A stretch of DNA of 64,000 nucleotides. Origin: a bacterium. Its GTDB lineage: Bacteria > Cyanobacteriota > Vampirovibrionia > Gastranaerophilales > Gastranaerophilaceae. Position 1 is the first letter of the stretch. Every line of letters starts with the position of its first letter. Below, in pieces: positions 1-8,686 of the stretch. The notes below the pieces were generated by a model. The model ran no database searches, was not told the DNA's origin, and saw only the letters and a list, made by a program, of their open reading frames with translations. Location: NCBI GenBank assembly GCA_017405375.1, contig JAFRAO010000013.1:36107-100106 (forward strand), given 5' to 3'. The position numbers and the translations under genes are program-made.

Positions 1-129
1 AAACATTACAAAGCACATGATGAGCAAAATCAATGTGATGAAGGTGATGTAATCAGAATAGTTGAATCAAAACCATTGTCCGGCGGAAAACGTTGGAGTG
101 TATTGAACATTGTAGAAAAGAGAAAATAG
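1..129 (+). CDS. rpsQ: 30S ribosomal protein S17, C-terminal part
   Basis: The window opens inside this gene; frame 1 reads 42 codons to a TAG stop at 127-129. The visible protein (KHYKAHDE..., then GDVIRI and the P-L-S-G-G-K-R-W block) matches the conserved C-terminal half of bacterial S17, a 16S rRNA-binding primary assembly protein of the small subunit. It is followed 34 bp later by L14, the usual S17-L14-L24-L5-S14 order. The 5' end lies outside the window. Confidence 0.93.
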   Translation, partial: KHYKAHDEQNQCDEGDVIRIVESKPLSGGKRWSVLNIVEKRK

Positions 130-163
130 TTTTCTCTATTGATAAAACAAAAGGTGATAAGAA

Positions 164-532
164 ATGATACAACAAGAATCAAGACTAGTAGTAGCAGATA
201 ACACAGGTGCAAAAGAATTATTAACAATTCGTGTTATGGGCAGCTCAAATAAAAAATTTGCAGGTGTAGGTGATGTAATCATCGCGACTGTAAAAGATGC
301 AACTCCAAATATGACAGTAAAGAAATCTGAAGTTGTTAGAGCAGTTGTTGTAAGAACAAAAGCTGATATAAAGCGTAAAGATGGTTCTGTAATCAGATTT
401 GACGAAAATGCAGCAGTTATTATAAACAAAGATGGCAACCCAAGAGGAACTCGTGTATTCGGACCTGTTGCAAGAGAGTTAAGGGACAAGAACTTTATGA
501 AAATTGTTTCTTTGGCTCCTGAAGTAATTTAG
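164..532 (+). CDS. rplN: 50S ribosomal protein L14
   Basis: The 122-residue length is exactly that usual for bacterial L14. It starts MIQQESRL and carries the family block D-N-T-G-A-K near residue 17 and F-G-P-V-A-R-E-L-R near the C-terminus. L14 sits at the subunit interface of the 50S subunit and contacts L19 and 16S rRNA. The ATG at 164 is preceded by AAAGGTGATAAG, a good ribosome-binding site. It is co-transcribed with rpsQ and rplX. Confidence 0.97.
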   Translation: MIQQESRLVVADNTGAKELLTIRVMGSSNKKFAGVGDVIIATVKDATPNMTVKKSEVVRAVVVRTKADIKRKDGSVIRFDENAAVIINKDGNPRGTRVFGPVARELRDKNFMKIVSLAPEVI

Positions 533-599
533 TGTTTTACAAAAGAATATTCTGTTGTAAAATAGAAGTACGAAATAAGATAAGCCTAAGGAGAATCAA

Positions 600-938
600 A
601 TGGCAAATAATAGTAAGAAATCTTTGCAAGTAAAAACAGGTGATAGAGTAATGGTTATTGCCGGCAAAGACAAAGGTAAAATCGGAAATATAAATAAAAT
701 AGATACAAGCAATTCAAAGGTATATGTTGAAGGTGCGAACATGGTTACAAAGGCACAGAAAGCTAATCCGATGGCAAATATTCAAGGTGGATTGGTAAAA
801 GTGGAAGCGCCTTTGGACAATTCAAATGTTATGATAGTTTGCCCGGCTTGTGAAAAAGTAACAAAAGTTAAGCACGAAGTTAGAGATGGTAAAAAAGTTC
901 GTGTTTGTAAAAAATGTGGTGAAAAGTTAGATGTATAA
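600..938 (+). CDS. rplX: 50S ribosomal protein L24
   Basis: This 112-residue protein has the KOW-type N-terminal core (G-D-R-V-M-V-I-A-G-K-D-K-G-K, residues 14-27) typical of L24, the assembly initiator that binds domain I of 23S rRNA. The C-terminal part holds two CxxC pairs (CPAC and CKKC), a zinc-ribbon-like tail seen in many L24 proteins. The start is fixed by AAGGAGAATCAA directly before ATG 600. It lies between L14 and L5 as in the canonical spc operon. Confidence 0.96.
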   Translation: MANNSKKSLQVKTGDRVMVIAGKDKGKIGNINKIDTSNSKVYVEGANMVTKAQKANPMANIQGGLVKVEAPLDNSNVMIVCPACEKVTKVKHEVRDGKKVRVCKKCGEKLDV

Positions 939-989
939 TGCGAGATAGTTTTATTTCGGCATAAATCATCTTAAATAAAGGAAGAAAAA

Positions 990-1544
990 ATGACATTAAC
1001 AAAGAATCTAAAAGCAAAATATGAGGAAGAAGTAAAAAAGGCATTAGTTGAAAAATTTGGTTATAAGAATGATTTAACAATACCTAGATTACACAAGATT
1101 GTATTAAACATGGGTGTTGGTGAAGCATCACATAACACAAAAATAGCAGATGTTATACAAGGTCAATTAACAAAAATTGCAGGTCAAAAAGCAGTTGTAA
1201 CGAAAGCTAAGAAATCAATAGCAACTTTCAAATTAAGAGAAGGTATGCCTGTTGGTGCAATGGTTACGTTACGTGGCGAAAGGATGTATGATTTCTTACA
1301 AAAATTAATCTGCGTTGTATTACCTAGAATTCGTGACTTCCGTGGTGTAAGTGCAAAAAGTTTTGATGGCCGTGGAAATTACACATTAGGTTTAAAAGAA
1401 CAAACATTATTCCCTGAAATTTCTTATGAAGAAGTTGATTTAGTAAAGGGTATGAATGTTTCTGTTATTACAACAGCAAAAACTGACGAAGAAGCAAGAG
1501 AATTGCTAAGATTGTTAGGAATGCCATTCAAAGGTTTAAAATAA
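990..1544 (+). CDS. rplE: 50S ribosomal protein L5
   Basis: This 184-residue protein is of standard length for L5, which binds 5S rRNA and contacts the P-site tRNA in the central protuberance. Family blocks visible include [15 protein letters not shown] (about residues 33-47), the [14 protein letters not shown] block, and FPEISYEEV near the C-terminus. ATG 990 follows AAGGAAGAAAAA. It is placed between L24 and S14. Confidence 0.97.
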   Translation: MTLTKNLKAKYEEEVKKALVEKFGYKNDLTIPRLHKIVLNMGVGEASHNTKIADVIQGQLTKIAGQKAVVTKAKKSIATFKLREGMPVGAMVTLRGERMYDFLQKLICVVLPRIRDFRGVSAKSFDGRGNYTLGLKEQTLFPEISYEEVDLVKGMNVSVITTAKTDEEARELLRLLGMPFKGLK

Positions 1545-1581
1545 GGTAAATAATACTAATTAAAAGATAAAGGAGAATATC

Positions 1582-1788
1582 GTGGCTAAAAAAGCGATGA
1601 TTAACAAAGAAGCAAAAAGAGAAGCCCTAGCTGCAAAGGGTAAATACCCATCAGTTAGATTACATAACAGATGCAGTATTTGCGGACGTCCTCACGGGTA
1701 TCACAGAGATTTCGGTCTTTGCAGAATATGCTTGAGAAAAATGGCTCATCAAGGCTTATTACCTGGTGTTACTAAAGCAAGCTGGTAG
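1582..1788 (+). CDS. rpsN: 30S ribosomal protein S14, zinc-binding type
   Basis: This 68-residue protein has the type-Z CxxC...CxxC zinc motif (CSIC and CRIC) and the [15 protein letters not shown] tail ending in K-A-S-W. S14 belongs to the head of the 30S subunit. It starts with GTG at 1582, chosen because AAGGAGAATATC lies immediately upstream. It is the last gene of the operon here: a strong terminator follows within 20 bp and the next gene is thrS rather than rpsH. Confidence 0.95.
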   Translation: MAKKAMINKEAKREALAAKGKYPSVRLHNRCSICGRPHGYHRDFGLCRICLRKMAHQGLLPGVTKASW

Positions 1789-1806
1789 TTTTTAAATTTT
1801 GATTCG

Positions 1807-1845
1807 AAAAACAGAGGATGTCTGATTTTGACATTCTCTGTTTTT
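1807..1845 (+). terminator. Rho-independent terminator of the ribosomal protein operon
   Basis: An almost perfect 12-bp stem (ACAGAGGATGTC against GACATTCTCTGT, one G-T pair) with a short loop, flanked by A4 on the left and T5 on the right. It sits 18 bp after the rpsN stop, so transcription of the S17-S14 block ends here. Confidence 0.85.
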
Positions 1846-1903
1846 GTGTATTTTTAACAATCAAATTGTTTTTATGATTAATATGTTGAGTTATGAAAAA
1901 TAT

Positions 1904-1932
1904 TTGTAATTAATTCCTTGAAGTGGTATAAA
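1904..1932 (+). promoter_or_regulatory. Candidate promoter of thrS
   Basis: TTGTAA at 1904-1909 and TATAAA at 1927-1932 are separated by 17 bp, in the gap between the operon terminator and thrS. This is a fair sigma70-type match. The thrS, helicase and nuclease genes overlap one another and probably share this promoter. Confidence 0.4.
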
Positions 1933-1966
1933 ATATATATAAGCAGAATAGTGAAAGGAATTTTTC

Positions 1967-3739
1967 ATGGAAAAGAACAACGAAACTTTGCATGTACTAA
2001 GACATTCAGCTTCACACATTATGGCTCAAGCTGTACAGTCATTATTTCCGCATGCCAAATTAGCAATCGGACCGGCTACTGATAGCGGTTTTTATTACGA
2101 CTTTGATTTAGATGAACATACATTTACAGAAGAAGATTTAACCAAAATTGAAGAGAAAATGAAAGAAATTTTGAAACAAAATCTTACTTTTGAAAAATAT
2201 AACGTTGAAGATGTTGATGCAAAGATTGCAGAATTCAAATCTCAAGGTGAAATTTACAAGGCTGAACTTCTGGAAGAACACAGAAACGACGGACCTACTT
2301 TGTATTTAACAAAAGACAAAGACGGTAATGTTTTATTTAACGACCTTTGTGCCGGTCCTCACGTTCCAAATACAAGTTATATAAAAGGTAATGCAATTAA
2401 ATTATTGAAAGTTGCAGGTGCTTACTGGAGAGGTAATGAAAAAAATAAAATGCTTCAACGTATTTATGCTACTGCATTCTGGACAAAAGAAGAATTAGCT
2501 GATTATTTGCACATGATGGAAGAAGCTGAAAAACGCGACCATAGAAAACTTGGTGCAAAGTTAGATTTGTTCTCAGTAAGAGAAGAAATTGGCGGTGGAT
2601 TGGTTCTATGGCATCCTAATTTATATACAGTAAGAGAAGAAATTGAAAATTACTGGAGAACAGAACACAGAAAACGTGGTTATGTAATTGTTCAAACGCC
2701 TCAACTTGCAAAATCAAAATTATGGGAAATTTCAGGTCATATCGATCATTACAAGGAAAACATGTTCTTTATTCAAAAAGAAAATGAAGAAGATGAACAA
2801 TATATTGTAAAACCAATGAACTGTCCGTTCCATATTTTGATTTATCAATCACAAAGACATTCTTACCGTTCTCTACCATTGAGAATGGCTGAATTGGGAA
2901 CTGTTTACAGACGTGAAAAATCAGGCGCATTATCAGGTTTAACCCGTGTTCAAGGCTTTACTCAGGATGATGCTCATATCTTCTGTACTCCTGAACAATT
3001 GGTTGATGAAATTAACGCAATTATTGATTTTGTTGCTGATACAATGGCTATTTTCAAGATGGATTTTGAAGTTGAATTATCAACAAGACCTGAAAGCTAT
3101 GTAGGAAAATTAGAAAACTGGAATCTTGCAGAAGCAGGTTTAAAAGAAGCAATGGATAAACGTGGAATGAAATATGACATCAATGAAGGTGATGGTGCAT
3201 TCTACGGCCCTAAAATTGACTTCAAAGTTAAAGATGCTATCGGCAGAACTTGGCAATGTGCTACAATTCAATTAGATTTTAACTTGCCTGAAAGATTTGA
3301 TATTAAATATCAAGATAAAGACGGTCAATTGAAAACTCCTGTAATGTTACACAGAGTAATTTTTGGTTCTATGGAAAGATTTCATGGTATTCTGATTGAA
3401 CACTTTGCAGGTGCATTCCCAACTTGGTTAGCTCCTACTCAAGTTTCGGTTGTTCCTATTTCAAACGAAAAACATGCGGATTTTGCGGAAAAAGTTTATA
3501 AAAAGCTAAGAGAAAACGGTATTCGTGCATATTTGGATGATCGTTCAGAAAGTATGAATTACAGAATTAGAGAAAACTTGCAAGATAAAAAAGTTCCGTA
3601 TGTTGCTGTTGTCGGAGATAAAGAAATTGAAGCAAATTCAGTTGCAATACGTCAAAGAGGTGTCGGTCAAATTGGTGTAAAAACTGTTGATGAATTTGTT
3701 GATATGATTTTGGAAGAAATTAGAACTAAAAAATGCTAA
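1967..3739 (+). CDS. thrS: Threonyl-tRNA synthetase without the TGS domain
   Basis: A class II aminoacyl-tRNA synthetase that charges tRNA-Thr. At 590 residues it is about 50 shorter than the usual 640, because it begins directly at the editing domain (H-S-A-S-H-I-M-A-Q-A, residues 13-22) and lacks the N-terminal TGS domain. The catalytic core has motif 2 (G-T-V-Y-R-R-E), the zinc-ligand Cys in MNCPFH, and motif 3 (G-S-M-E-R-F). An anticodon-binding domain ends the protein. ATG 1967 follows GAAAGGAATTTTTC. Its stop overlaps the start of the next gene by 7 bp, implying co-translation with the helicase. Confidence 0.96.
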   Translation: MEKNNETLHVLRHSASHIMAQAVQSLFPHAKLAIGPATDSGFYYDFDLDEHTFTEEDLTKIEEKMKEILKQNLTFEKYNVEDVDAKIAEFKSQGEIYKAELLEEHRNDGPTLYLTKDKDGNVLFNDLCAGPHVPNTSYIKGNAIKLLKVAGAYWRGNEKNKMLQRIYATAFWTKEELADYLHMMEEAEKRDHRKLGAKLDLFSVREEIGGGLVLWHPNLYTVREEIENYWRTEHRKRGYVIVQTPQLAKSKLWEISGHIDHYKENMFFIQKENEEDEQYIVKPMNCPFHILIYQSQRHSYRSLPLRMAELGTVYRREKSGALSGLTRVQGFTQDDAHIFCTPEQLVDEINAIIDFVADTMAIFKMDFEVELSTRPESYVGKLENWNLAEAGLKEAMDKRGMKYDINEGDGAFYGPKIDFKVKDAIGRTWQCATIQLDFNLPERFDIKYQDKDGQLKTPVMLHRVIFGSMERFHGILIEHFAGAFPTWLAPTQVSVVPISNEKHADFAEKVYKKLRENGIRAYLDDRSESMNYRIRENLQDKKVPYVAVVGDKEIEANSVAIRQRGVGQIGVKTVDEFVDMILEEIRTKKC

Positions 3740-6700
3740 TTGAAGGTTCCATTTCATCAAATAAAACTCAAATGTTGGTTGAAAAATATTCTGAATTGCT
3801 AAATTCGGGGGTTTCTTCAACCGACATTTTAGTATTGGTAAATAATTCAACAGCAAAAGAAAAATTTATAAATCAAACTTTTGAAAAATTAAATGTAGAT
3901 TGTATTGAAAGATTGCAGGTATATTCCTTTTTTGGGCTGGTTTACAATACAATAATTGATAATTGGGCGTTTTTAGAAAACAAACTATCAAGTGGAAATG
4001 CAAAAATAATTCCGAATATGATAGGGCTGGAAATTTCTCAATTTATGCTAAAAGACATAATCAAAGAAATCAAATTTGAGGGATATAATTCTAAAAAATC
4101 GTTATTGCAACAGCTTTTTAGACGTTATTCTTTAATAATTCAAAATAATTTAACTGAAAAAGATGTGGATTGGCGTTCTGAAACAGTTTTAAAGGAAAGT
4201 TTTTCACAAGATGCAAAAAATGCAATCAAACTTTTGATGTCAAAAACATTAAATTATCGGAGTTTCGACTATTTAAGACAGGGCTTGTTATTCAATTTTA
4301 TATATCAAAATGCAGAGGCGTTTAAGAATATAAAATATTTATTGGTTGATGATGCGGATGAAATTACACCAATTTGTTATGACTTTGTAAAATTTTTAAT
4401 ACCTCAATTAAAAGATTGTTTTATAGCTTGCGACAAATATGGTTCAAGCCGTTCAGGATATTTAAGCGCAGATAAAAATATTTATTCTAAATTAAAAACT
4501 TTATTAAATGATAATGTAAAAGAGGTTTGTTCAACTTCACCGCTTTCAGAAGAAGCTCAGACTTTGTACGATAATGTTATTGAGGATAAAGTTACAAAAT
4601 TAAAACATTTTTCAAATATTTCTCCGTCAAAACGTGCAACCATGATAGATTCGGTTGTATTAAAAATCAAAGACTTGATTAATAAAGGTGCACATCCGAA
4701 AGACATAGTAATAATATCACCAATAGTTGATGATATGTTAAAATTTTGTTTGAAAGAACGTATTAATGATGCAAACTTGTTATTTTTATCGGGAAATGAA
4801 AAACTTATCCAAAATCCTTATGTATATTCGTGTTTGACTATATTGAAATTAAATACTGAATTAAAAAACAAGTTAACAGAATTCGATTTAAGAATTATTT
4901 TAGCAAATATTTTAGAAATTCCAATAAGACATTGTAAAAATATTCTTGAAAATTTTGAAAAAACTAAAGTTTTAATTGATTATGAATTTAAGTTTAATGA
5001 ATATACGCAAAAATATATACAACTTAAACAAGTTGTTGAGTATTTGAAAAATAGTAATAAAACAATATCAGAGCAGGTTTTGTATATTTATAACGAATTA
5101 TTTGATTTTAGATTACAGGATAAAAATGTTATAAATAAATTTTCATTTTTTGTTAAAGAATTACAGGATTTTGAGAGTGTTTTTTCAAAAGATTTTTTAT
5201 CCGATAAATTGGAAGATATAATAAAACAAATAGAAAACTCTGTAATTGCAGAAAACCCTTATTCAGTAATTGATATTTGCGAGAACGACTTAGTTGTGGC
5301 AACTCCGCAAAAGGTTATAGATAACCAAATTAAGTCAAAATATCAATTATGGCTGGATATTTCTTCCGGGGAGTGGATAAAAAATGATATAGGACCTTTG
5401 TATAATGCGTGGGTATTTCAGTCTGACTGGGATAAAGAAAATTATACAATTCAAGACGATATTGAGTTATCAAAACAAAAAACTGCAAGAATTTTACGAA
5501 AATTAGCTCTGTGTGCAAGTGATTTTATATACACATATTCAAGTTTGTTTGACGGAACAGGTGTTGAAAATTTCGGCGGAATTGAAAAGTATTTTACAAG
5601 TGATGAAGTTAATACGCAAACGAATTCATTTAAAATTACACCCAGAGAAGATCAAATGCCTGTCTTAAACTATAAAAACGGACAAATGGCAATATCTGCA
5701 GTTCCAGGAGCAGGAAAAACAACTATTCTTCTGGCATTAATAATAAAACTTTTAAATGATGGGATTAACCCTGAAAATATATTTGTTTTAACTTATATGG
5801 AATCTGCTGCGCGTAATTTTAGAGAACGTATAAAAAATATTAATCCAGAAAATTCAAAATTACCAAATATTAGTACAATACATGGTTTAGCATTGAGAAT
5901 TTTGAAAGAAAATTCTAATTTTGAGAGATTATCATTAGCTCCTGATTTTGATATCTGCGATGATTCACAGCGGGCTACAATTATTCAAAATATTTCAGCA
6001 GGTTTAGGTTTAAAAAAAACGGAAATAGATGAATTTGATAGAGCTGTTTCAATACATAAATTAGGCAGCGGAGTTTTACCACAAAATTCACCGGATGCCA
6101 AAATTCAAAAATTTATTCAATTTTACAACTTATACCAATTACAGTTAAAAGAAAACAATTTAATAGATTATGATGATATTCTTATTTCATCAGTAAAACT
6201 CTTAGAAGAAAATCAAGATATTCTTGAATATTATCAAGATATTTGTGAATATATTATAGAAGATGAAGCTCAAGATTCTTCTGCTATTCAGCAAAGATTA
6301 ATCGGATTATTGAGTCAAAAACATAAAAATCTAATTCGTTGCGGTGATATAAACCAAGCAATAACTACGACTTTTTCAAATGCAGATGTAGAAGGATTCA
6401 GACAATTTATCAAACAAAGTCAAAGTGTAGAGATGAATTGTTCTCAGAGATGTTGTGAAGATGTTTGGAAATTAGCTAATAATCTTGTCGATTGGGCAGA
6501 GGGAAAAGAAGATTATAAAAATTCTTTCTACAAAATATTTATGAATCCTGTTGAAGGCAGAAATCCAATATCAAAAAATGCAGTGAATGCATATCTTTTT
6601 GAAAATAGTTTATCAGAAAGAAATTATATTTTAAGACAAATAAAAGGGATTCTTACAAATAATCCAAAAGCAACTATCGGAATTTTATTAAGAAGTAATT

Positions 6701-7596
6701 ATCAAGTTTCTTCTTGGCTTTCATTTATAAACGATGCAGGATTTAAAAGTATTTCACGTTCAGAATGTTTAGAACAAAAAAATGTTTACCGAGCTATTTA
6801 TTCAATTCTTAATATAATAGCAAACCCATTTGACAATGAAGTTATAGCAGGTTCTTATGAAGTTTTATCGGATATAGGTTTTTATAAATCTCGTTTAAGT
6901 TCTGAAATAAGAGCTTGTGTTGAACCTTTTGTTTTAGCTGATGTTGATTATATGAATATTGATTTGGCAAAATTTTATTGGGATACGTTGTATTGGTTAA
7001 TATTTACGGCCATGCCTGTTGAAGAATTGGCAATAAAAATTGGGTTGTATTATTACAAAAGTGAGATTGAAAAATCGAATGTGTATTTAATTTCAACTTT
7101 AATTAAGCGATTATCGTCTTCAAACAAGGACTTGAAAACAGTTTTAGACAAATTATCAGCTCTTGCAAAACGCCCGAATTTGAGTGGATTTAAATTTTTC
7201 TCAGAAGAGGACGAATCAAATAAGGAGTTTTTGGAAGGTAAAATTCAAGTTATGACTTATCACAAATCTAAAGGTGATGAATTTGATTACGTATTCTTAC
7301 CGGAATTTACAGAAAAACTTTTACCGCTTGATTTTAACCAATTCGAATTAAAAAAGAATACAGATTTTATTGAAAAAATCAGAGAATTTAATCCAAAATA
7401 TGCAAAAAAATCTGAGTTTGATTTAAAAAAAGTTCAAATAGCCGAAAACTTGAGGCTATTGTATGTGGCTATAACAAGAGCAAAACGAAGTTTAGTGTTT
7501 ACAGTGTCTAAAGAAACAAAATCTTTTGGCAGGGTTCAAAAGCAAATTCCAAGTATTATTTTCGATGAATTGCTAAACGGAGGTGAAGAATTATGA
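3733..7596 (+). CDS. UvrD/AddA-like helicase with a degenerate helicase-like N-terminal half
   Basis: This 1287-residue protein has a complete superfamily 1 helicase in its second half: Walker A VPGAGKTT near residues 657-664, motif S-T-I-H-G-L-A, Walker B E-D-E-A-Q-D, motif III G-D-I-N-Q, motif V M-T-Y-H-K-S-K-G and motif VI Y-V-A-I-T-R-A-K-R. The first half looks like a second, decayed helicase: EGSISSNKTQ at residues 4-13 resembles a P-loop without the Gly-Lys, and LLVDDADEITP resembles a Walker B. This resembles an AddB-type subunit fused to an AddA-type one. Together with the overlapping nuclease gene it probably forms a RecBCD/AddAB-like recombination-repair complex. That role is inferred; the helicase call is firm. 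Confidence 0.85.
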   Translation: MLIEGSISSNKTQMLVEKYSELLNSGVSSTDILVLVNNSTAKEKFINQTFEKLNVDCIERLQVYSFFGLVYNTIIDNWAFLENKLSSGNAKIIPNMIGLEISQFMLKDIIKEIKFEGYNSKKSLLQQLFRRYSLIIQNNLTEKDVDWRSETVLKESFSQDAKNAIKLLMSKTLNYRSFDYLRQGLLFNFIYQNAEAFKNIKYLLVDDADEITPICYDFVKFLIPQLKDCFIACDKYGSSRSGYLSADKNIYSKLKTLLNDNVKEVCSTSPLSEEAQTLYDNVIEDKVTKLKHFSNISPSKRATMIDSVVLKIKDLINKGAHPKDIVIISPIVDDMLKFCLKERINDANLLFLSGNEKLIQNPYVYSCLTILKLNTELKNKLTEFDLRIILANILEIPIRHCKNILENFEKTKVLIDYEFKFNEYTQKYIQLKQVVEYLKNSNKTISEQVLYIYNELFDFRLQDKNVINKFSFFVKELQDFESVFSKDFLSDKLEDIIKQIENSVIAENPYSVIDICENDLVVATPQKVIDNQIKSKYQLWLDISSGEWIKNDIGPLYNAWVFQSDWDKENYTIQDDIELSKQKTARILRKLALCASDFIYTYSSLFDGTGVENFGGIEKYFTSDEVNTQTNSFKITPREDQMPVLNYKNGQMAISAVPGAGKTTILLALIIKLLNDGINPENIFVLTYMESAARNFRERIKNINPENSKLPNISTIHGLALRILKENSNFERLSLAPDFDICDDSQRATIIQNISAGLGLKKTEIDEFDRAVSIHKLGSGVLPQNSPDAKIQKFIQFYNLYQLQLKENNLIDYDDILISSVKLLEENQDILEYYQDICEYIIEDEAQDSSAIQQRLIGLLSQKHKNLIRCGDINQAITTTFSNADVEGFRQFIKQSQSVEMNCSQRCCEDVWKLANNLVDWAEGKEDYKNSFYKIFMNPVEGRNPISKNAVNAYLFENSLSERNYILRQIKGILTNNPKATIGILLRSNYQVSSWLSFINDAGFKSISRSECLEQKNVYRAIYSILNIIANPFDNEVIAGSYEVLSDIGFYKSRLSSEIRACVEPFVLADVDYMNIDLAKFYWDTLYWLIFTAMPVEELAIKIGLYYYKSEIEKSNVYLISTLIKRLSSSNKDLKTVLDKLSALAKRPNLSGFKFFSEEDESNKEFLEGKIQVMTYHKSKGDEFDYVFLPEFTEKLLPLDFNQFELKKNTDFIEKIREFNPKYAKKSEFDLKKVQIAENLRLLYVAITRAKRSLVFTVSKETKSFGRVQKQIPSIIFDELLNGGEEL

Positions 7597-8231
7597 TATT
7601 TTCTCCCGCGATGCTAAAAACATTTGAAGAATGTCCTAAAAAGTATGAATTTATTTATGTAGATAAAGTATCCTTGCCTAAGAATAAATATTTCTTTGAA
7701 AAGGGTAAAAATATTCACAGTTTAGCAAATTATTTTATAAAAGGTTTTGATGTAAACAAATTGGAACAAGCATTAACCTCTCAAGAGCTTTCGTTGTGGA
7801 ATTATTTGAAATCAACGGAATATTTTAAATACCAATTATTGAAAAGTGAATATCAAATATCAATAAAACTTGGAGAAAATTGGATTGGCGGGCGTTTAGA
7901 TGCATTGATTCAAAACAACAACGATTATTATATATTAGATTACAAAACGGGTTCAATTCCTAAAAATCCTGAATATGATTATCAAACAATGATATATCTG
8001 TTATGTGTTGATAAACTGATTGATAGTTATGATTCTCTTAATTTCGTTTATCTGAACTTAAAAGAAAACTCCAATTTTGTTATAAACTTTAATTCAAATT
8101 TAAAAAATGAATATAAAATACGTATTTCAAACACATTAGCAAAAATCAATAAATATTTTGATATTAATAAAACAATTCAAAAAAATGAATGTAATTGTGA
8201 ATATAAAAAATTTTGCAACACATCAGTCTAA
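7593..8231 (+). CDS. PD-(D/E)XK nuclease, Cas4/AddB-like, with likely Fe-S cysteines
   Basis: This 212-residue protein starts 4 bp inside the helicase gene. It carries the RecB-family nuclease motifs: G-G-R-L-D-A-L (D103), I-L-D-Y-K-T-G (D116, K118) and Q131 of motif QTMIYLL. Cysteines C14 (in E-E-C-P-K-K-Y-E) and C200, C202, C208 near the C-terminus are placed like the 4Fe-4S ligands of AddB, Cas4 and Dna2. There are no cas1/cas2 genes or CRISPR array nearby, so it is read as the nuclease partner of the helicase rather than Cas4. Confidence 0.85.
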   Translation: MIFSPAMLKTFEECPKKYEFIYVDKVSLPKNKYFFEKGKNIHSLANYFIKGFDVNKLEQALTSQELSLWNYLKSTEYFKYQLLKSEYQISIKLGENWIGGRLDALIQNNNDYYILDYKTGSIPKNPEYDYQTMIYLLCVDKLIDSYDSLNFVYLNLKENSNFVINFNSNLKNEYKIRISNTLAKINKYFDINKTIQKNECNCEYKKFCNTSV

Positions 8232-8264
8232 ATAAAATATGTTAATTGCCACACATAAAATGTA

Positions 8265-8603
8265 CTATTTTGCAATTACAAATGCAATAGCTTTTGTTTT
8301 GTCGTGAGAAATACTTACTTTAAATCTTAAACTTTTCGGTAATTTTTTTAAAATACGAATTTTAGGATTATCATTTTGATCATGATATATTTCTATATCC
8401 GTCAAATAAATTCCTTTAATTCCATATTGAGCAAGAGCTTTTTTAGCAGCTTCTTTTGCACAAAATTTTCCGGCAAAATGATGAGATGGTTTTGCTTGAG
8501 CAAGACAATATTCTTGCTCCGCTTTTGTGAATATTCTGTTTAAAAGATGCTCCGAACGATATTCAAATCTTGTGCTATCTTCTATGTCAACTCCAATTTG
8601 CAT
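8265..8603 (-). CDS. acpS: Holo-[acyl-carrier-protein] synthase
   Basis: Transfers 4'-phosphopantetheine from CoA to the serine of acyl carrier protein (acpP is at 55577). The 112-residue length is close to the usual 120. Mg-binding blocks are visible: G-V-D-I-E-D near residue 4 and F-C-A-K-E-A-A-K-K-A-L near residues 47-57, plus the S-I-S-H-D motif near the end. It is convergent with the nuclease gene and divergent from leuS, so it is monocistronic. Confidence 0.92.
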   Translation of the reverse strand: MQIGVDIEDSTRFEYRSEHLLNRIFTKAEQEYCLAQAKPSHHFAGKFCAKEAAKKALAQYGIKGIYLTDIEIYHDQNDNPKIRILKKLPKSLRFKVSISHDKTKAIAFVIAK

Positions 8604-8686
8604 AATTAAACCTATTTCTAAAATACTTCTCTAAATTATATTATCATGGTAGAATAAAAATAAGCAATAGTAAATGAGGAATAAAT

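Noticed and set aside
7593..8231. Possible Cas4 and hence a CRISPR locus
   Set aside because: No cas1, cas2 or repeat array in the window, and the gene overlaps a UvrD/AddA-like helicase, which fits a repair complex better.
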